NCBI RefSeq assembly: GCF_000611645.1 | Contig: NW_014013344.1 | Span: forward strand, 1-29,124 | Reading direction: 5' to 3' | Origin: Monoraphidium neglectum | Lineage: Eukaryota; Chlorophyta; Chlorophyceae; Sphaeropleales; Selenastraceae | Length of the DNA: 29,124 nucleotides | The notes under the pieces: generated by a model | Told to the model about the DNA's origin: nothing | The model's input: the letters and a program-made list of their open reading frames with translations, nothing else | The model's database searches: none | Shown: piece after piece, positions 1 to 11,286 of the stretch | Position numbering within the stretch: the stretch's first letter is position 1 | Layout of the letters: each line of letters begins with the position of its first letter | Position numbers and translations under genes: made by a program

Positions 1-3000
1 GCCGCGTAGTGCGCGCGCGCGGCCGCGCTGTCCCCGGCCGCGGCGGCGACGTCCGCGGCCGCGCAGGCCACCAGCGCCGACACGGCCGCCTCCACCCTGA
101 CCCCTGCATTCGCCCCTGCAGCGCTGTCCTCGCCCTCCTCCTCCTGCTGCTGCTGCTGCTGCTGCGACCGGTGGCTGCCGTTGCGGCGAGACCCGCCCGC
201 CGCCGCTGCAGTCGCGTCCCCGCCGTCAGAGCCCGGCCCCGCACGCATGGCCGACACGCACGCCTCCGCCAGCCGCAGCTGCGCGCCCGCCCGGGCCGCG
301 TCTCCGCGCCTGCACCACGCACGCGCCATGGCGGCGTGCGCGGCCGCGGCCAGCGCGGCGCAGCGCGCGGCGCCGGCGAGCGCCGCTGCCTCTCTCAACA
401 GTCGGATGGCTTCCTCTGGGCAGCCGGCCGCCTCGTTCTCGCAGCCCAGGTGCCACGCGCTGCTAACATACAGCCCCAGCGCCTGCCAGCGCAGCAGCGC
501 GTCCGAGGGGCTGCCGGTGGCGGCAGCGGCGCTGGGCGTCTCAGCCCAGCTGACCGGCTGCCGCTGCCCTTGCTGCTGCTGATCCGCCAGCACCTGGCCT
601 CTTGCGTCCGCATCGACGTCCATTGGAGAGGCGCCGCCGCCCGACCCCTCGTCCACCTCGGCCGCCGCAGCCGCTCCCTCATCACCGGACGCCCCGCCGC
701 CTCGCAAGTCGGCGTGCACGGCGCCGCTCAGCGAGAGGGCGCGCTCCGCGGCGGCGAAGGCGGCGGGCAGGTCACCGCAGGCGACCGCCGCCTGCGCCGC
801 CGCCAGGTGCAGCCGCGCTCCCTGCAGCCGGGCCCAAGGGTCGGCCTGGGCGCCGCCCGCCGCCGCCGCGGCCTCCTGCTCCTCTGCCGCCCGCCGCAGC
901 CGCCGGCTGCGGGCCGCGAGCGCACAGCCCGGTCCGCTGGCGGGCTCGGGGTCGTGCTCAGGGCCCCGGACCGTGCTGCCAGGCCCGCCCATGGCTGCGT
1001 GGAGCGTGGAGGAGACACTGCCGGCCAGGCTTTCCCTCGGCGCTCCCGGCGCCAGCAGGTCAGCAAGCCAGCCCTCGGATGGGACGCCGCCCAGCGCCGG
1101 CGCCAGCTCCCTTAGCTCGCTCGGCCCGAGGCACGCCAGCACGGGGCCCGCCGCCGCCGCCAGCCGCCGTTGCAGCGGCTCCCAGCCCTGGAGGGCCGCT
1201 ATGTGCCACGCCTGCAGGAGCGCGTGGCTGCTCTCCAGGGGGAAGCGGCACACGCAGCGCCCGTCTGGCTCGCCGGCCTGGGCGGCGGCCGCGGCCGCGG
1301 TGTCCCACAGCCGTGCTGCATCCTCCAGGTCGTTGCGCACGCCGCACCACGCGGCCTGAGCGGATTCAGACCAGACGCCAAGCGCCTGGCCGCCGCCGTT
1401 GGCGCAAGTCGGCGGAGCCGCGGCCGCCGCCGCCGCTGCCTTTCCCTTCCTGGCGGGGGCCCGAGCCTTGGCCCTTCTGTTGATGCTGCCGCTGGCGCCG
1501 CTGGCGCCGCTGGCGCCGCTGGCGCCGCTGGCGCTGGCGCTGCTGCCGCCAGACGCTTCACTTGCTGCATCCTGCTCCAGCCCGGGCTGCCCTGCCTCAC
1601 TCCAGGTCTCGGCCTCAACACTGCCCGCCACGCCTCCAGCCTCTGCGGCCGCCGCGGCGGCCGCCTGCAGCGCTGCCAAGCATCGGCAGAGCGCCGCAGA
1701 CTCCGCCCTGGACGCAGCCAACCACGCCTGCGGCGCCTCGCCATCGTCCGCCCCACAATCCGTCCCCACCTGCTGCCGCCGCCGGCCGCCGCCGCTGGGT
1801 GCCTTGCCCGCGCCCCTGGGGTTGGCCGCGCCTGCGGCGGCTCCCTGATCATCGGCAGCGAGGGCGTCAGCTGCCCCGGCAAGGGAGTCGGGCGCGGCCC
1901 GCGAGTCGCAGAGAGCAGCCACCAGCTGCATCTGCGCGCCCCACGCGCCGGCCCCCCAGCCCGGCGGCGGCGCGCCGGCGGCCGCCGCCTCGAGCACTTG
2001 GGCCGCGCGGGACTGCAGGGCAAGCCGCTCCCCGGCGGGCCGCCCGCCTCGTGAATTGAGCTCTGCCAGGCACTGCGCCTCAGCAAACGCGACCACGTCC
2101 GCCAGCTGCACCATAGCCGCGTCGCCGCTGCCCAGCAGCAGCTCCGTGCAGGACACAGGCTTGCCAGCGCCCCCGCCCCCGCACTGGGCGTCCTGGCCCG
2201 CCTTGGCCCGGCCTTTGCCGCAGCCACGCGGAACCGGGGCCGCCGCGCGCGCGGGCGGCGCGTCCGCCGCGGCAGCGAGCTTGCTGAAGGCTCGCAGGAG
2301 GTTCCGCAGCAGCGGCAGCTCCCGCAGCAGCTGCCGGGCACCCAGCAGGGACAGCAGCTGCCGCACGCAGGCCGCCGCCTCTGCCAAGAGCTCCGCGCCC
2401 TCGCCGCCCGCGCCGCAGCCGCCGCTGCTGGCGCACCGCACCAGCCCGCTCATGCAGGCCCTCGCGCGCCGGCCTGCGTCTTCGGCCGCATGTGCGAGCT
2501 CGGCGCCGCCGCCGCCCGCGAGCTCCAGCGTCCAGCGCCGCACACTGCAGCGGAACGCCGCGGTCAGGAGCCGAGACGCGGCCCGCAGCTGCCGCGGCGC
2601 GCCAGCGTCGGCGCTGGGGCCTGCGCGGGCGGCGCTCTCTGCGCTGCTGAGCGCTGAGGCTGCGTTGTGCAGGGTGCTCGCCAAGCGCTGAAGCTGGCCT
2701 ATTTCAGGATCAACCTCGCATGCCTCGCCAGATTGAGGCGGCTCCGCGCCTGCCAGCTCGCCCGCTGCTGCGGCCAACCGCTCCCACACCTCCAGCCGCA
2801 GCCGCTCGTCACGGCATGCCGCTGCGGCCGTGAGGGCCTCTGCCGCGGCCGCAAGCGCTGCGTGCGGTGCGGGCTGCTGCTGAAGCTCGGCCTCCTGGTG
2901 GGCCGAGCCACTGAATGGGGGGCTGGCTGACAAGACCAGGAGGTCCGCTAGCTGGTGCATGCTGGCGAGGCCCCCTGCAGATATTCAAACGCAGGGGTGG

Positions 3001-3350
3001 GGAAAGCTCGTCCGCTGGAGCACAATGTGGTCAGTTTGCGATCAGAAACGGTGAAGGGCAGCGGACTGCAGGAACACAGGCTGCATTGTAGCCTATTCCA
3101 GGGTTGCCGAGGCACTGCCAAGGCGCCTGGCCCCCCCATTGTGGACCTACCTTGCCGGTCGCCCTGCTCAGCCGCTGCTGTGACAGCGTGCTGCAGCTGC
3201 CTGAGCCCCTCACACGCCAGCTGCAGGCCCCACCGTTCAGCGCTTTCTCCATTTCCAGCGCCGCAGGCACCGCCTACTGCTCCTCCATCCCGGGTGCCCT
3301 TGCTGCCGCAGCAGCGCTTGCCCTTCTCCAGGGGGTCAGCACCCCCGCGC

Positions 3351-3381
<31 letters not shown>

Positions 3382-5008
3382 CGTCGTCGCCACCGCCTGG
3401 AGCTTCAGAGGCAAGCTGCTGCAGGAACACACCCGCAGCCTCAATAGCGGCGCTGCACGCGCCAAGGGCGGCCTGACCCACGCTCGCCTCTGGCTGCAGC
3501 CCGAGCGCAGCCACCCACAGCCCTGCCAGAGGGCTCAAGCCGCGACGCTCGGCGAGCCGCAGAGCCCACCGCCCCCCGAGCTCCTTGCTCTGCGCGAACT
3601 GGACCAGCAAGTCCAAAGCCGCGGCCGCCTGCCCCACGTCCACCCACGCGACCGCGGTGGGCGCTCCGCCGCACGGGCCCTGCCTCGATTTCGCGCTGCA
3701 TGACAAGATGGCCTCCAGGCATAAGTGCCCCTGGTCAACAGGCATGCAGCTGCAGGCCCTCAGCAGCACCTGGGTTCACGGGGGAGGAGGCAGTCATGGC
3801 TCATGAGGACTAGCATGCATTTCTTTGCACGTCCCAGGCTCTTGGCCTCAAACCTCCCACCGCTGCACGCCACACGCCGCTCTTTAAGCAACTGGGGCAG
3901 TCGCGAAAGCGGATTGCAGCACCTGCGGCAGCTTGGCGGGCTGCGACGACAGCGCGCACGCCTGCAGCAGACCAGCGACGAGCAGCGGCAGCCCGGGCGC
4001 CGCCTCCGCCTGCTGCGATGCCGCTTTGGTGCTCAAGTGCTGGAAGATCTGTCCAAGATGAGCAGGTTGGACACATATGGGTTTGGCAAGCGAGAATGCC
4101 TCGGCAGATTCTTTGGGGTGTTGTAGCTTGGCTTTCAGACCAACAGGAAAACAGCAGCAAGGTGCTACATACGGGGCAGGCCTCAGGCCCCAGTGGCAGC
4201 TACCAGGCTTCCACCTACTTTGAGTAGGTACCGCACAAGCACGTCTGCGTGCTTGCTGGCCGCCGCTGGGTCGCCGCTGGTCCTGCACAGCGGAAAGGAC
4301 AGTGTTCTCAGACAGCAAGCACATCATCGGCCTGCAGCACAAGCACGCAGGGTGGTACCCGCAAGACTTCACGCACTGTCAGCTGCAGCGGGGGTCCTCA
4401 TGATCTCCTGTCTTGAAGCGCCTCCGCGGTGTGCGCAAACAACCCAGGCGGCGCGCAATTCACCTGAGCAACATGGCCAGTCGCTCGGCTGCCGCGCCCA
4501 GCCTGCCGCAGGTGCTTGGCTCAGGGACGCCGGCCTCCGCCGTGCAGACCACCAGGTTTATGACCGCCCCCACCAGCAGCGCCTCCCGCTGCTTTTGCCG
4601 CTGCTCATGATGTTGTTGATGGCCCTGCCGGCGCGGCGCTGCTTCCTGGCCCTCAAGAGCTTCAAACAGCTCCCAGCCCTGGCTAAGCGCAGCGGCATGC
4701 GCGCCGCGGCCCACAAGCTTGCGGATGAGGCTGTACTGGAGCGCGTCGGGGTCGGCCGTGCTGCATGCGCCAGCTGCGCGTAGCAGCGCTGCTGAGCGCG
4801 ACAACAGCGCGAGGAGCGCGACCGTGTGCGGGCCGCTTTCGGCGCCCGGGCTGTCCAGGCGGCCTGCAGCCGCGTCAAACGCTGCATGGAGTAGTTCTAC
4901 GTCGCTATGCGATGCTCTGTCAAGCGAGCTTGCCACAGATGCGATCGCAGGGGCCAAGCCAGCCCCCTTCGCCTCCACGAGCTGGGCAACGCAAGCCACG
5001 GGTCCCAT
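1..5008 (-). CDS. Separase-like protein (N-terminal part, truncated by window edge)
   Basis: Separase is the cysteine protease that cleaves cohesin at anaphase; its N-terminal half is a long TPR/helical solenoid, which is all that is visible here. Exons: 5008-4464, 4282-4219, 4048-3923, 3769-3151, 2974-1 (open to the edge). All four junctions keep phase with GT..AG borders, giving about 1,442 residues without a stop. TPR-like helices are clear, e.g. ARLHLAAAQAAVACGDLP and, further on, LLRWQALGLYVSSAWHLG followed by EEAIRLLREAAALAGAA, a pattern I associate with the plant separase TPR region. An early YSLIRKLVGRG segment also fits. Low-complexity inserts: a Ser run (about 3357-3380), Gly-Ala-Ser repeats (about 1491-1540), a Gln run (about 144-164). 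The caspase-like peptidase domain would lie left of the window. Start: first in-frame ATG; the frame stays open upstream to a TAG near 5093. Another TPR protein remains possible. Confidence 0.7.
1491..1543. repeat. 9-nt tandem repeat coding Gly-Ala-Ser
   Basis: The unit GCTGGCGCC is repeated about four times exactly and then degenerates (GCTGGCGCT). It lies inside the long separase-like exon and, on the minus strand, codes a run of Gly-Ala-Ser between two helical segments. It is a likely site of length variation between strains. Confidence 0.85.
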
Positions 5009-5839
5009 TGCTGAATTTACACAGTTCAATTGACGACAGCTAGCATAGTTCCCGCCGGTGACGATCTGGATTTGACACGGGTGCGCTTGCCCACGCTATA
5101 CATGTACACCTATGAACAAGCAACTTTCTGTTCCAGATGAACATTGTCATCTTCGACACGTGACAGCCATCATTAAGCTCGTCATTTGGCTGTCGGTGCC
5201 TACGATTCAAGCGCGTGGTGACCCACATGCTGACATGGCCATGGTGCAAACGCTTGATGACTTGAGGGCGACGGCACGCAAAGGGGCATGAATACATCAG
5301 CACCTACATATTTTCCTGGCATTAAGACAGCTTTCGCTCTGCTCCGCTGCGCCCACGCCAACTGGGCACGCTGGCAGCGCACGCAGGTTGAAGGTTTCAG
5401 CTACCGCTGAGGCCGGCAGGCGCATTACACTGGGGACCGGCTTGCGGGGGCGGCGCCATCAAGGCTGCCGTCGAGACATGTCACTCTGCGCAGGCAATGA
5501 CACAATTCAGTGCGGCGCAGCAGGCAGCGGGTTTGGGTCGCAGTTGCACCTCAGGGAGAGAGCTGGGGTTGTGCCCCCGTCAGACAACCATAAATGTACA
5601 TTGCACCCCTCGCTTGTGGACGTCCAGCAAGCCGTCAAAACATGGCTGCCGACTAGCCTACTGCGTTCAGTGCACAGTTCCTTCAACTCCAATGGCAAAT
5701 TCATCAGGCATATTGCAAGCAAGTGTCAGGCCGTGCCAACACATCACATCTGCCGGCTCTGCATGTACCCACCATCGCAGTGCGTGGTACACTGTACAAC
5801 CTTTGCTGGGTAAACAGCCCGCAAAATTTGGACCGCCCT
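5009..5839. other. Intergenic: separase-like 5' flank and PEPCK 3' UTR
   Basis: No reading frame here joins to either neighbour or resembles a protein. The base composition is visibly less GC-rich than the exons. The part next to 5009 should hold the separase-like promoter and 5' UTR. The part next to 5840 should be the PEPCK 3' UTR, with a TGTAA on the minus strand at 5425-5429. I see no RNA gene. Confidence 0.6.
5425..5429 (-). terminator. Putative TGTAA polyadenylation signal of PEPCK
   Basis: TGTAA on the minus strand, about 410 nt past the PEPCK stop. TGTAA is the usual chlorophyte poly(A) signal and 3' UTRs of several hundred bases are common in such algae. A pentamer alone is weak evidence. 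Confidence 0.35.
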
Positions 5840-8800
5840 TCACGCCGCCACCAGCTGCGCCAAGGCCAAAACCCCTGCGGCAGCTGCCATCGCCGGCCCC
5901 TCGGCCTTGGCGGCGGCCGTCTTGGGCGCGCCGGTGGTGCCAAGCTTGGAACCGCTCAGGGGCTCGTGCTTGGCCTCGTAAGCCTCCAGCTGGGCACCAT
6001 CAGGGCCGCCCGTGAGGATTCGCTCCGCCAGCTCGCTGCCCACGTGCTCATGAGCGTCCTATGGGGTGGCACGGGGACACCGACACCACAAGATGGTTTG
6101 GCGGGAGAAAGCAGTGGGGGTGGGACTGGACCCTTGATGCGATGGGGGCATTTACGCTCTTTTCCAGGCGTCACTGCTGTGATGCGTTGGACGTTGCTGC
6201 TGCTCACTGACTTCAGTCGTTGGAGCTCACAGGCAACCATCCGTCCAATCCATCAGCCACACATTTGACGTACCAATCCGAGCAGCCTTCCAGCGCGCAT
6301 GCAAGCTCCCTGCTGGACGCGTCAAGGGAACCCGCACCTCCAGGTACTGCTTGAACGAGTTCACAAACAGCCGCGCCAGGTGGGTGAGCGTTGAGTTGTA
6401 GGCGTCTTCATTGCCCCAGGCCTTATGGGGCTGCAGCTCCTCGTGCGGCACGCCGTGGCAGCTGACTGGGACCTGGAGGGACGGTTTGTCATGGGTTGGG
6501 ATTGCTTACATGGGGAGACTGAACAGGCAGCTTTTGTGCTGGGTGCATCCATTGCCATGAGTTCTGCGCCAGCAGAGATCACTTGCATACATGCTGTGTG
6601 TTGCACATCGGAGGAGGCGTTGAATCGACTTGTGAAGGCATGTTGGGTTCTGCGGGGCAAGGGGTCTGCATTCCTGCCCTGCTGCCCTCAAGGCGTCCTA
6701 CCTGCAGGCCGAACAGCGGCAGCGCGGCGGTCTCCACGCGCGACAGCTCCCCAGAGTGGATCGCGTCGATGATGGCGCGCGTCTTCCTGAGGCTCATGCG
6801 CCTGCCCACGCCGTAGCTGCAAGCACATATGCGAGTGGACAGCGGGCCCGCCGGGTCAATAAACGCACAGGTTCTGCCTTGGGGTCTATTCGTTGGTGCA
6901 GCCGGATGGTAAATGCTGCACGCCTTCTGTGCAAGCAAGCGGCGTCTCTTGCCCACCTGGGGTAGTCTAAGACCGCCAGTGCTCGCGATACCCCCACAAC
7001 CCCCTCACCTCCCGCCGGTCCAGCCGGTGTTGACCAGCCATGCCTTGGTGCCATGCTTTGACATGCGCTCAGCCAGCATGGCAGCATACTTCATGGGGTG
7101 CCACCTTTGGTCAATTCGTGCACGATTGTGGTCCGCAAGTGGAGGGGGTTTGAGAAGTTGTGCCTAAGTTAATGATCCCACCGACCCCCACAGTGCAAGC
7201 AACCGCACGCATGCGCGTTGCTTCCTGGCCAGCTACACTTCGTTCTGGCAACCCTTCCCTGGCATGCCGGCTTGCACCTCGACCTGCAGCGGCGAGCTCA
7301 CATGAGGAACGCGCCGCCGTAGCAGGCGCTGAACGTGGCCTCCGGCTCGGTGATGCCCATCTCAGTGCCAGCCACCTGAGTGAGGATCGGGGCAGCAGGG
7401 GTGCAAGGCAGGGTCACGGGCAGGGCGTAGACGCCTTAGAGGGGCGCCCACAAGCAATGCGTGCCACCAGACCCTCACGCAAGTATGTTGCGTGAGTTCG
7501 CACAGAGTCCGCACACCGACATCAGCCGCAGGCGCACCTGAGGTTGCCGCGTGCACAGCACTGCACACCACGCAAGCGCGGCGTCGTGCATGATCCACTT
7601 GATCGCAAGCGCACGCGTGCGCGTCCTCCGCCGCAGCCCCAGCGATTACCAACCTTGGACGTGTACCCGCTGATGAAGTGGTACATGGCCTGCTCCAGCG
7701 TCAGCCTGCTGACCGGCGGCAGCACCCCAAACGCGTCGCAGCACAGCAGCACCACGTTGCGGGGGTGGGGGCCCACGCAGGGGATGCGCGCGTTGTCGAT
7801 GTAGGTGATGGGGTAGGAGGCGCGCGTGTTCTCTGTGAGGGCGCTGGAGGCGTAGTGGACCTGGCGGCTGGGCCCCTTGACCATCACGTTCTCAAGGACA
7901 GCGCCGAACCTGCAAGCGGAAGGGTGTGGAAGGCAACGAAACCGTTGGTGTTGGAGAGTGATGTTGCGGGGCAGCGGGTATGATGACTGGTGAGTACAAT
8001 TTCAAGTGAGAAAAGGCTTGGGCAAGGGTTCACAATTTTGCCAGAAGTTCTGTGATCCGGCCTGACAGGGCAGGGTGCAGGGCCTCAAACCACCATTCAC
8101 TGATATTGCTGTATTGCAAAGACCGTGGCGACACACCGGCGTCACCTGATGGCCTTGAATATCTCCGGCTCGCTGTTGGCCTGCAGCCCGATGCACTTGG
8201 CGTAGCAGCCGCCCTCAATGTTGAACACGCCGCCGTCGCCCCAGCAGTGCTCGTCGTCGCCGATCAGGGGCCGGTGGGGCTCTGTCGAGAGGGTGGTCTT
8301 GCCGGTGCCTGGGTTGGTGCCGTGTGGGATAGACAGTATAGGTATGTGCGTTGTGGAGGCGATTGGAATGATGTGGGCTGGAGGGCCGGCGAGTGCAAGA
8401 AAGTAACACGCTAGATCCAGACTGGACAGGGGCTAGCTCCCACTGCGCAGGAAGCCAGGGGCACGGTCGGTGAGGGGGACAGAAGGACCGGGTGACACGC
8501 ATGGAGGCAAACTTGTGAGTTGCGGGGTCAAGGGACTCAAGGCGGGAAGGTGCGGCTCAGTAGGCAGCCAATCACAGCAACAGCGCACGTTTCAACCCAC
8601 CGCTGAGGCCGAAAAAGAGCGTGACATCCCCATCGTGGCCCACGTTGCAGCCGCTGTGCAGCGACAAGATGCCACGCTTGGGCATCAGGTAGTGCATGTA
8701 GCTGGGGGAGAGGAGGGGCGCGTGAACAGTGCGGGGCCGTCTTTGCAGGGCAGCACGCGTCAGGATGGCAGAGAGTTGCAGCCAATCGTGTCGGCTAGCC

Positions 8801-11021
8801 CAGCTGGATGACACACGTGTACCAAAACACGCACGCTTGCACGCACGCATGCATGCATGCATGCACACACGCACCTGAAGACGCCCTTCTTCATCTCTCC
8901 CGCATACTCAGTGCCCAGGATGACCATCTCCCTGTGCTTCAGGCTGATGGCCACGCTGGTGGATGACGTCATGTAGTTGGCGTAGCGGTTGGCCGGGAAC
9001 GCACCTACGACCGGTCAAGGGCAGCAAGCGAGGTCAAATGTCGTCCTGCTGCTCGCCGACACCTGGTCAAGGTGTGCTGCTTGCATGTGTCAATTCACAC
9101 AAACAAACTCACCCTGTGTGCACGTTGTTTACTTCCCTGCTGCCACCTGCTGCCACAGTCCAACACAATCCTCCGGTCTCACCTGCGTTGTAGATAACAA
9201 ACTCGGGCTCCCCAAAGTCGTCCAGCTCCGCAGGGGTGGGCCGTATGAGCATGTTGGACATGAACAGCGCGTGGTAGGCCCTCTCAGTGATGACGCGCAC
9301 CTTGATGCGGGACTGCAGTGGTGGGTGGAAAACGCGCAATGGTGGGTGGAGATGGATATAGCGTGCAGCGGTGGGTGGACAGGGTGAGGTGCTGCTGCTG
9401 CATGGGGACGGGGGGTGGGACGGTCGAGCGAGAGTGAGTGCGAGGGTTGCAAGGGTCGCGCACGCGGCACGGCAAGGGACTCCCTTGGAGGGACCAGCAG
9501 CAGGTGTGCACCAGGCAAGTGGGGCGTGAGACGTGTGTGCATCCTTGCGCGCGTGAACGGGTATGTGTCAAGCTGTGCGCGCAGGGGTCTGGGCAAACCG
9601 ATGCACACCTCTGGGGACCAGTTGGCAAAGCCGTCGAATACGAACACGTGCGGCAGCGAATTAAGATAGCCCAGGGCGGTCTCGCGGTTGAGGAGGAACG
9701 ACCTTCACGGGAGGGAGGGGTGGCAGGGTTTGCAGGAGATAGGGGCGGCAGAGTGTGCAGGTTGACAAGAGGCGCGGATTGGGTTTCAGCTGGTTGAACC
9801 CCTGTGCGTAATCATTCTGCTGCCATCACATAGAGGCTGTGTTGCCAAGTGAGGCGATCAAGGGGTGTCGGCGGCCGCGGGTGGCCCAGCCGCCCAGCAC
9901 CTGCTCGGCAGGTGCTGGGGAAGGACGGCCACGGGTGTGGCAGAGGGTCTGCCGGCAGGCGCAGACAGCGATGATCTGGCGAGCCAGCGAGGCCGCCTTG
10001 TCACGGCCCCACTCACCTCTCGTCCATCTCGTGATTGGGCGACCCGCTGTTTGGGGCGGCCCACCAGACCTCCTTCTCTGTGCCCTGCTCGCGCACCACC
10101 CGCTTGTCGCGCGGGGAGCGGCCCGTCTTGGCGCCTGAGATGCGTGAAACGTTGTGTTTTTGGGGTTAAGGGACGTGTTCATAAATCAGGTGCCAGGGGT
10201 GACGGAGGGTGAGAGGAAAACAGGCATGTTAGGGGGCACGGCTGCCGAGAGAAGTGCTCACTGCTGGGCAGGCCTAGGTGTGTGGCGGTTACGCCTGCAG
10301 GCTGCGCTGTCGGCATGTAGTGCTGCGAGCGGCACTAGGTGCGGGCCCTCCGCGTAGGTGGAGAGTGGGTGCGATCTGGCTGCCAGCAGCTCTGGCTCCC
10401 GGCCCCAGCAGCGACTGCGAGTCCGAGGAGGCGTTTGCAGCAGCCTCCCCGGTGAAGCGCCAGCGCAAGTCTGACCCGGCAGAGGGCTCGCCAAAAAGCC
10501 TGTCGTGTGGCGGGCCATGATGAGCAGCCAGTCCAAGCCGGAGCGGCAGCAAGAAGAGGAGGGGCGCGTCGACTCACCAGACACCGTTGCCAGGGCGCCA
10601 GTGGAGGTGATGATTGTCCCCGGCTCATGCTTCAGCGCCTGCGTCATTGGCCACAGTGCACGCGCGTCGCGGGGCGCCACGGTGTTGCCACGGTTGGGGT
10701 GCGCTTTTGCTCGGGCCTGCCGCTGCCATTGAGGATGAGTGGCCCCACACACCCGCCGACAGGCCCCTCCACCGCGTTTGGACGCACCAGCTCGTACAAT
10801 CGCGCCACCGGCAGGTTGCGGAAGACCTTCTTAGGGTTCAGTCCCAGATGGGCCATCTGCGCAGGCAAGGCGGGGAGCAGTCAGCACCCGGGGCGCGCAT
10901 TGGCACAACAGCACGCAGGCAGCTGACGTGGACGTGATGGCGGGGGCGTGCCGGGGATGCATGGGAGCGGCTATGTGCGTACCTGAAACCCCTCAGAGGT
11001 GGTGGGAGTCTCAACATTCAT
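5840..11021 (-). CDS. pckA: Phosphoenolpyruvate carboxykinase (ATP)
   Basis: Converts oxaloacetate + ATP to PEP + CO2 + ADP (gluconeogenesis, C4-acid decarboxylation), normally cytosolic. Fifteen exons: 11021-10983, 10856-10788, 10638-10578, 10134-10017, 9702-9609, 9312-9183, 9004-8875, 8701-8601, 8308-8146, 7909-7654, 7375-7302, 7104-7009, 6816-6702, 6472-6338, 6058-5840; total 1,800 nt, 599 aa, every junction phase-consistent. Landmarks: [11 protein letters not shown] (substrate Arg near 62), [12 protein letters not shown] (about 171-182), [10 protein letters not shown] and [10 protein letters not shown] (Mn-binding Lys and His), the P-loop GLSGTGKTTL (about 245-254, split by an intron), IGDDEHCW (kinase-2 Asp pair), ENTRASYP (ATP-binding Arg), [10 protein letters not shown], and [16 protein letters not shown]. 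The family assignment is certain. The start at 11021 gives a short leader ([13 protein letters not shown]) with no obvious targeting peptide. The last ~19 residues are unusually Ala/Leu-rich and hydrophobic. Confidence 0.96.
9320..9379. repeat. Three copies of GGTGGGTGGA in PEPCK intron 5
   Basis: GGTGGGTGGA occurs at 9320-9329, 9341-9350 and 9370-9379. On the transcribed minus strand these are C-rich (TCCACCCACC) and lie just upstream of the exon 6 acceptor at 9313, where a pyrimidine-rich tract is expected. Confidence 0.7.
9893..9919. repeat. Perfect 12-bp inverted repeat with 3-nt loop (PEPCK intron 4)
   Basis: The arms CCCAGCACCTGC and GCAGGTGCTGGG are exact reverse complements separated by TCG. 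The repeat sits inside the ~314-nt intron between PEPCK exons 4 and 5. It would form a very stable hairpin in DNA or pre-mRNA. I see no tRNA or known RNA family around it. Confidence 0.8.
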
Positions 11022-11102
11022 GTTGCAAGCGGGCGATGCGGCCAGGCGCGAGGATTTCCAGGGCGAACAAGTGGTCTTTGCCACGGGGGAGTTAAGGGCC
11101 AC

Positions 11103-11110
11103 ATATATAT
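11103..11110 (-). promoter_or_regulatory. TATA-like element upstream of PEPCK
   Basis: ATATATAT stands out in a GC-rich region, about 82-89 nt upstream of the PEPCK ATG on the same strand. The distance would suit a TATA box with a short 5' UTR, but no transcription start is known, so this is only a position-based guess. Confidence 0.35.
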
Positions 11111-11281
11111 GAAGAAAGAAACATGAGTGTGAAATTGAAGGGTGGTCGGGATGGGAGTTCCATAATCAAACTGCACCATCAGTCATTCCGGGGAACGGCA
11201 AGAGTTGACGTGTCGCGCCTTCAGGATGGGTCCACGTGGAGCCGAAATTATCTGCATAAGTTGACTGATAGTGAAACTCTA

Positions 11282-11286
11282 TTACA
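11282..11286 (-). terminator. Putative TGTAA polyadenylation signal of the TMX2-like gene
   Basis: TGTAA on the minus strand about 470 nt past the TMX2-like stop at 11754 and about 260 nt before the PEPCK start. Supported only by the pentamer and its position. Confidence 0.35.

Noticed and set aside
9..1115. A 368-residue plus-strand open frame
   Set aside because: Composition (Arg/Ala/Pro, no hydrophobic pattern) is that of the antisense of a GC-rich exon; it overlaps the separase-like coding strand.
1199..2341. A 380-residue open frame on the minus strand rich in Arg, Ala and Pro
   Set aside because: It is an out-of-phase shadow of the separase-like exon: the true frame there is open for 2,974 nt, has TPR-like helices and joins in phase to upstream exons, whereas this one is Arg-rich noise.
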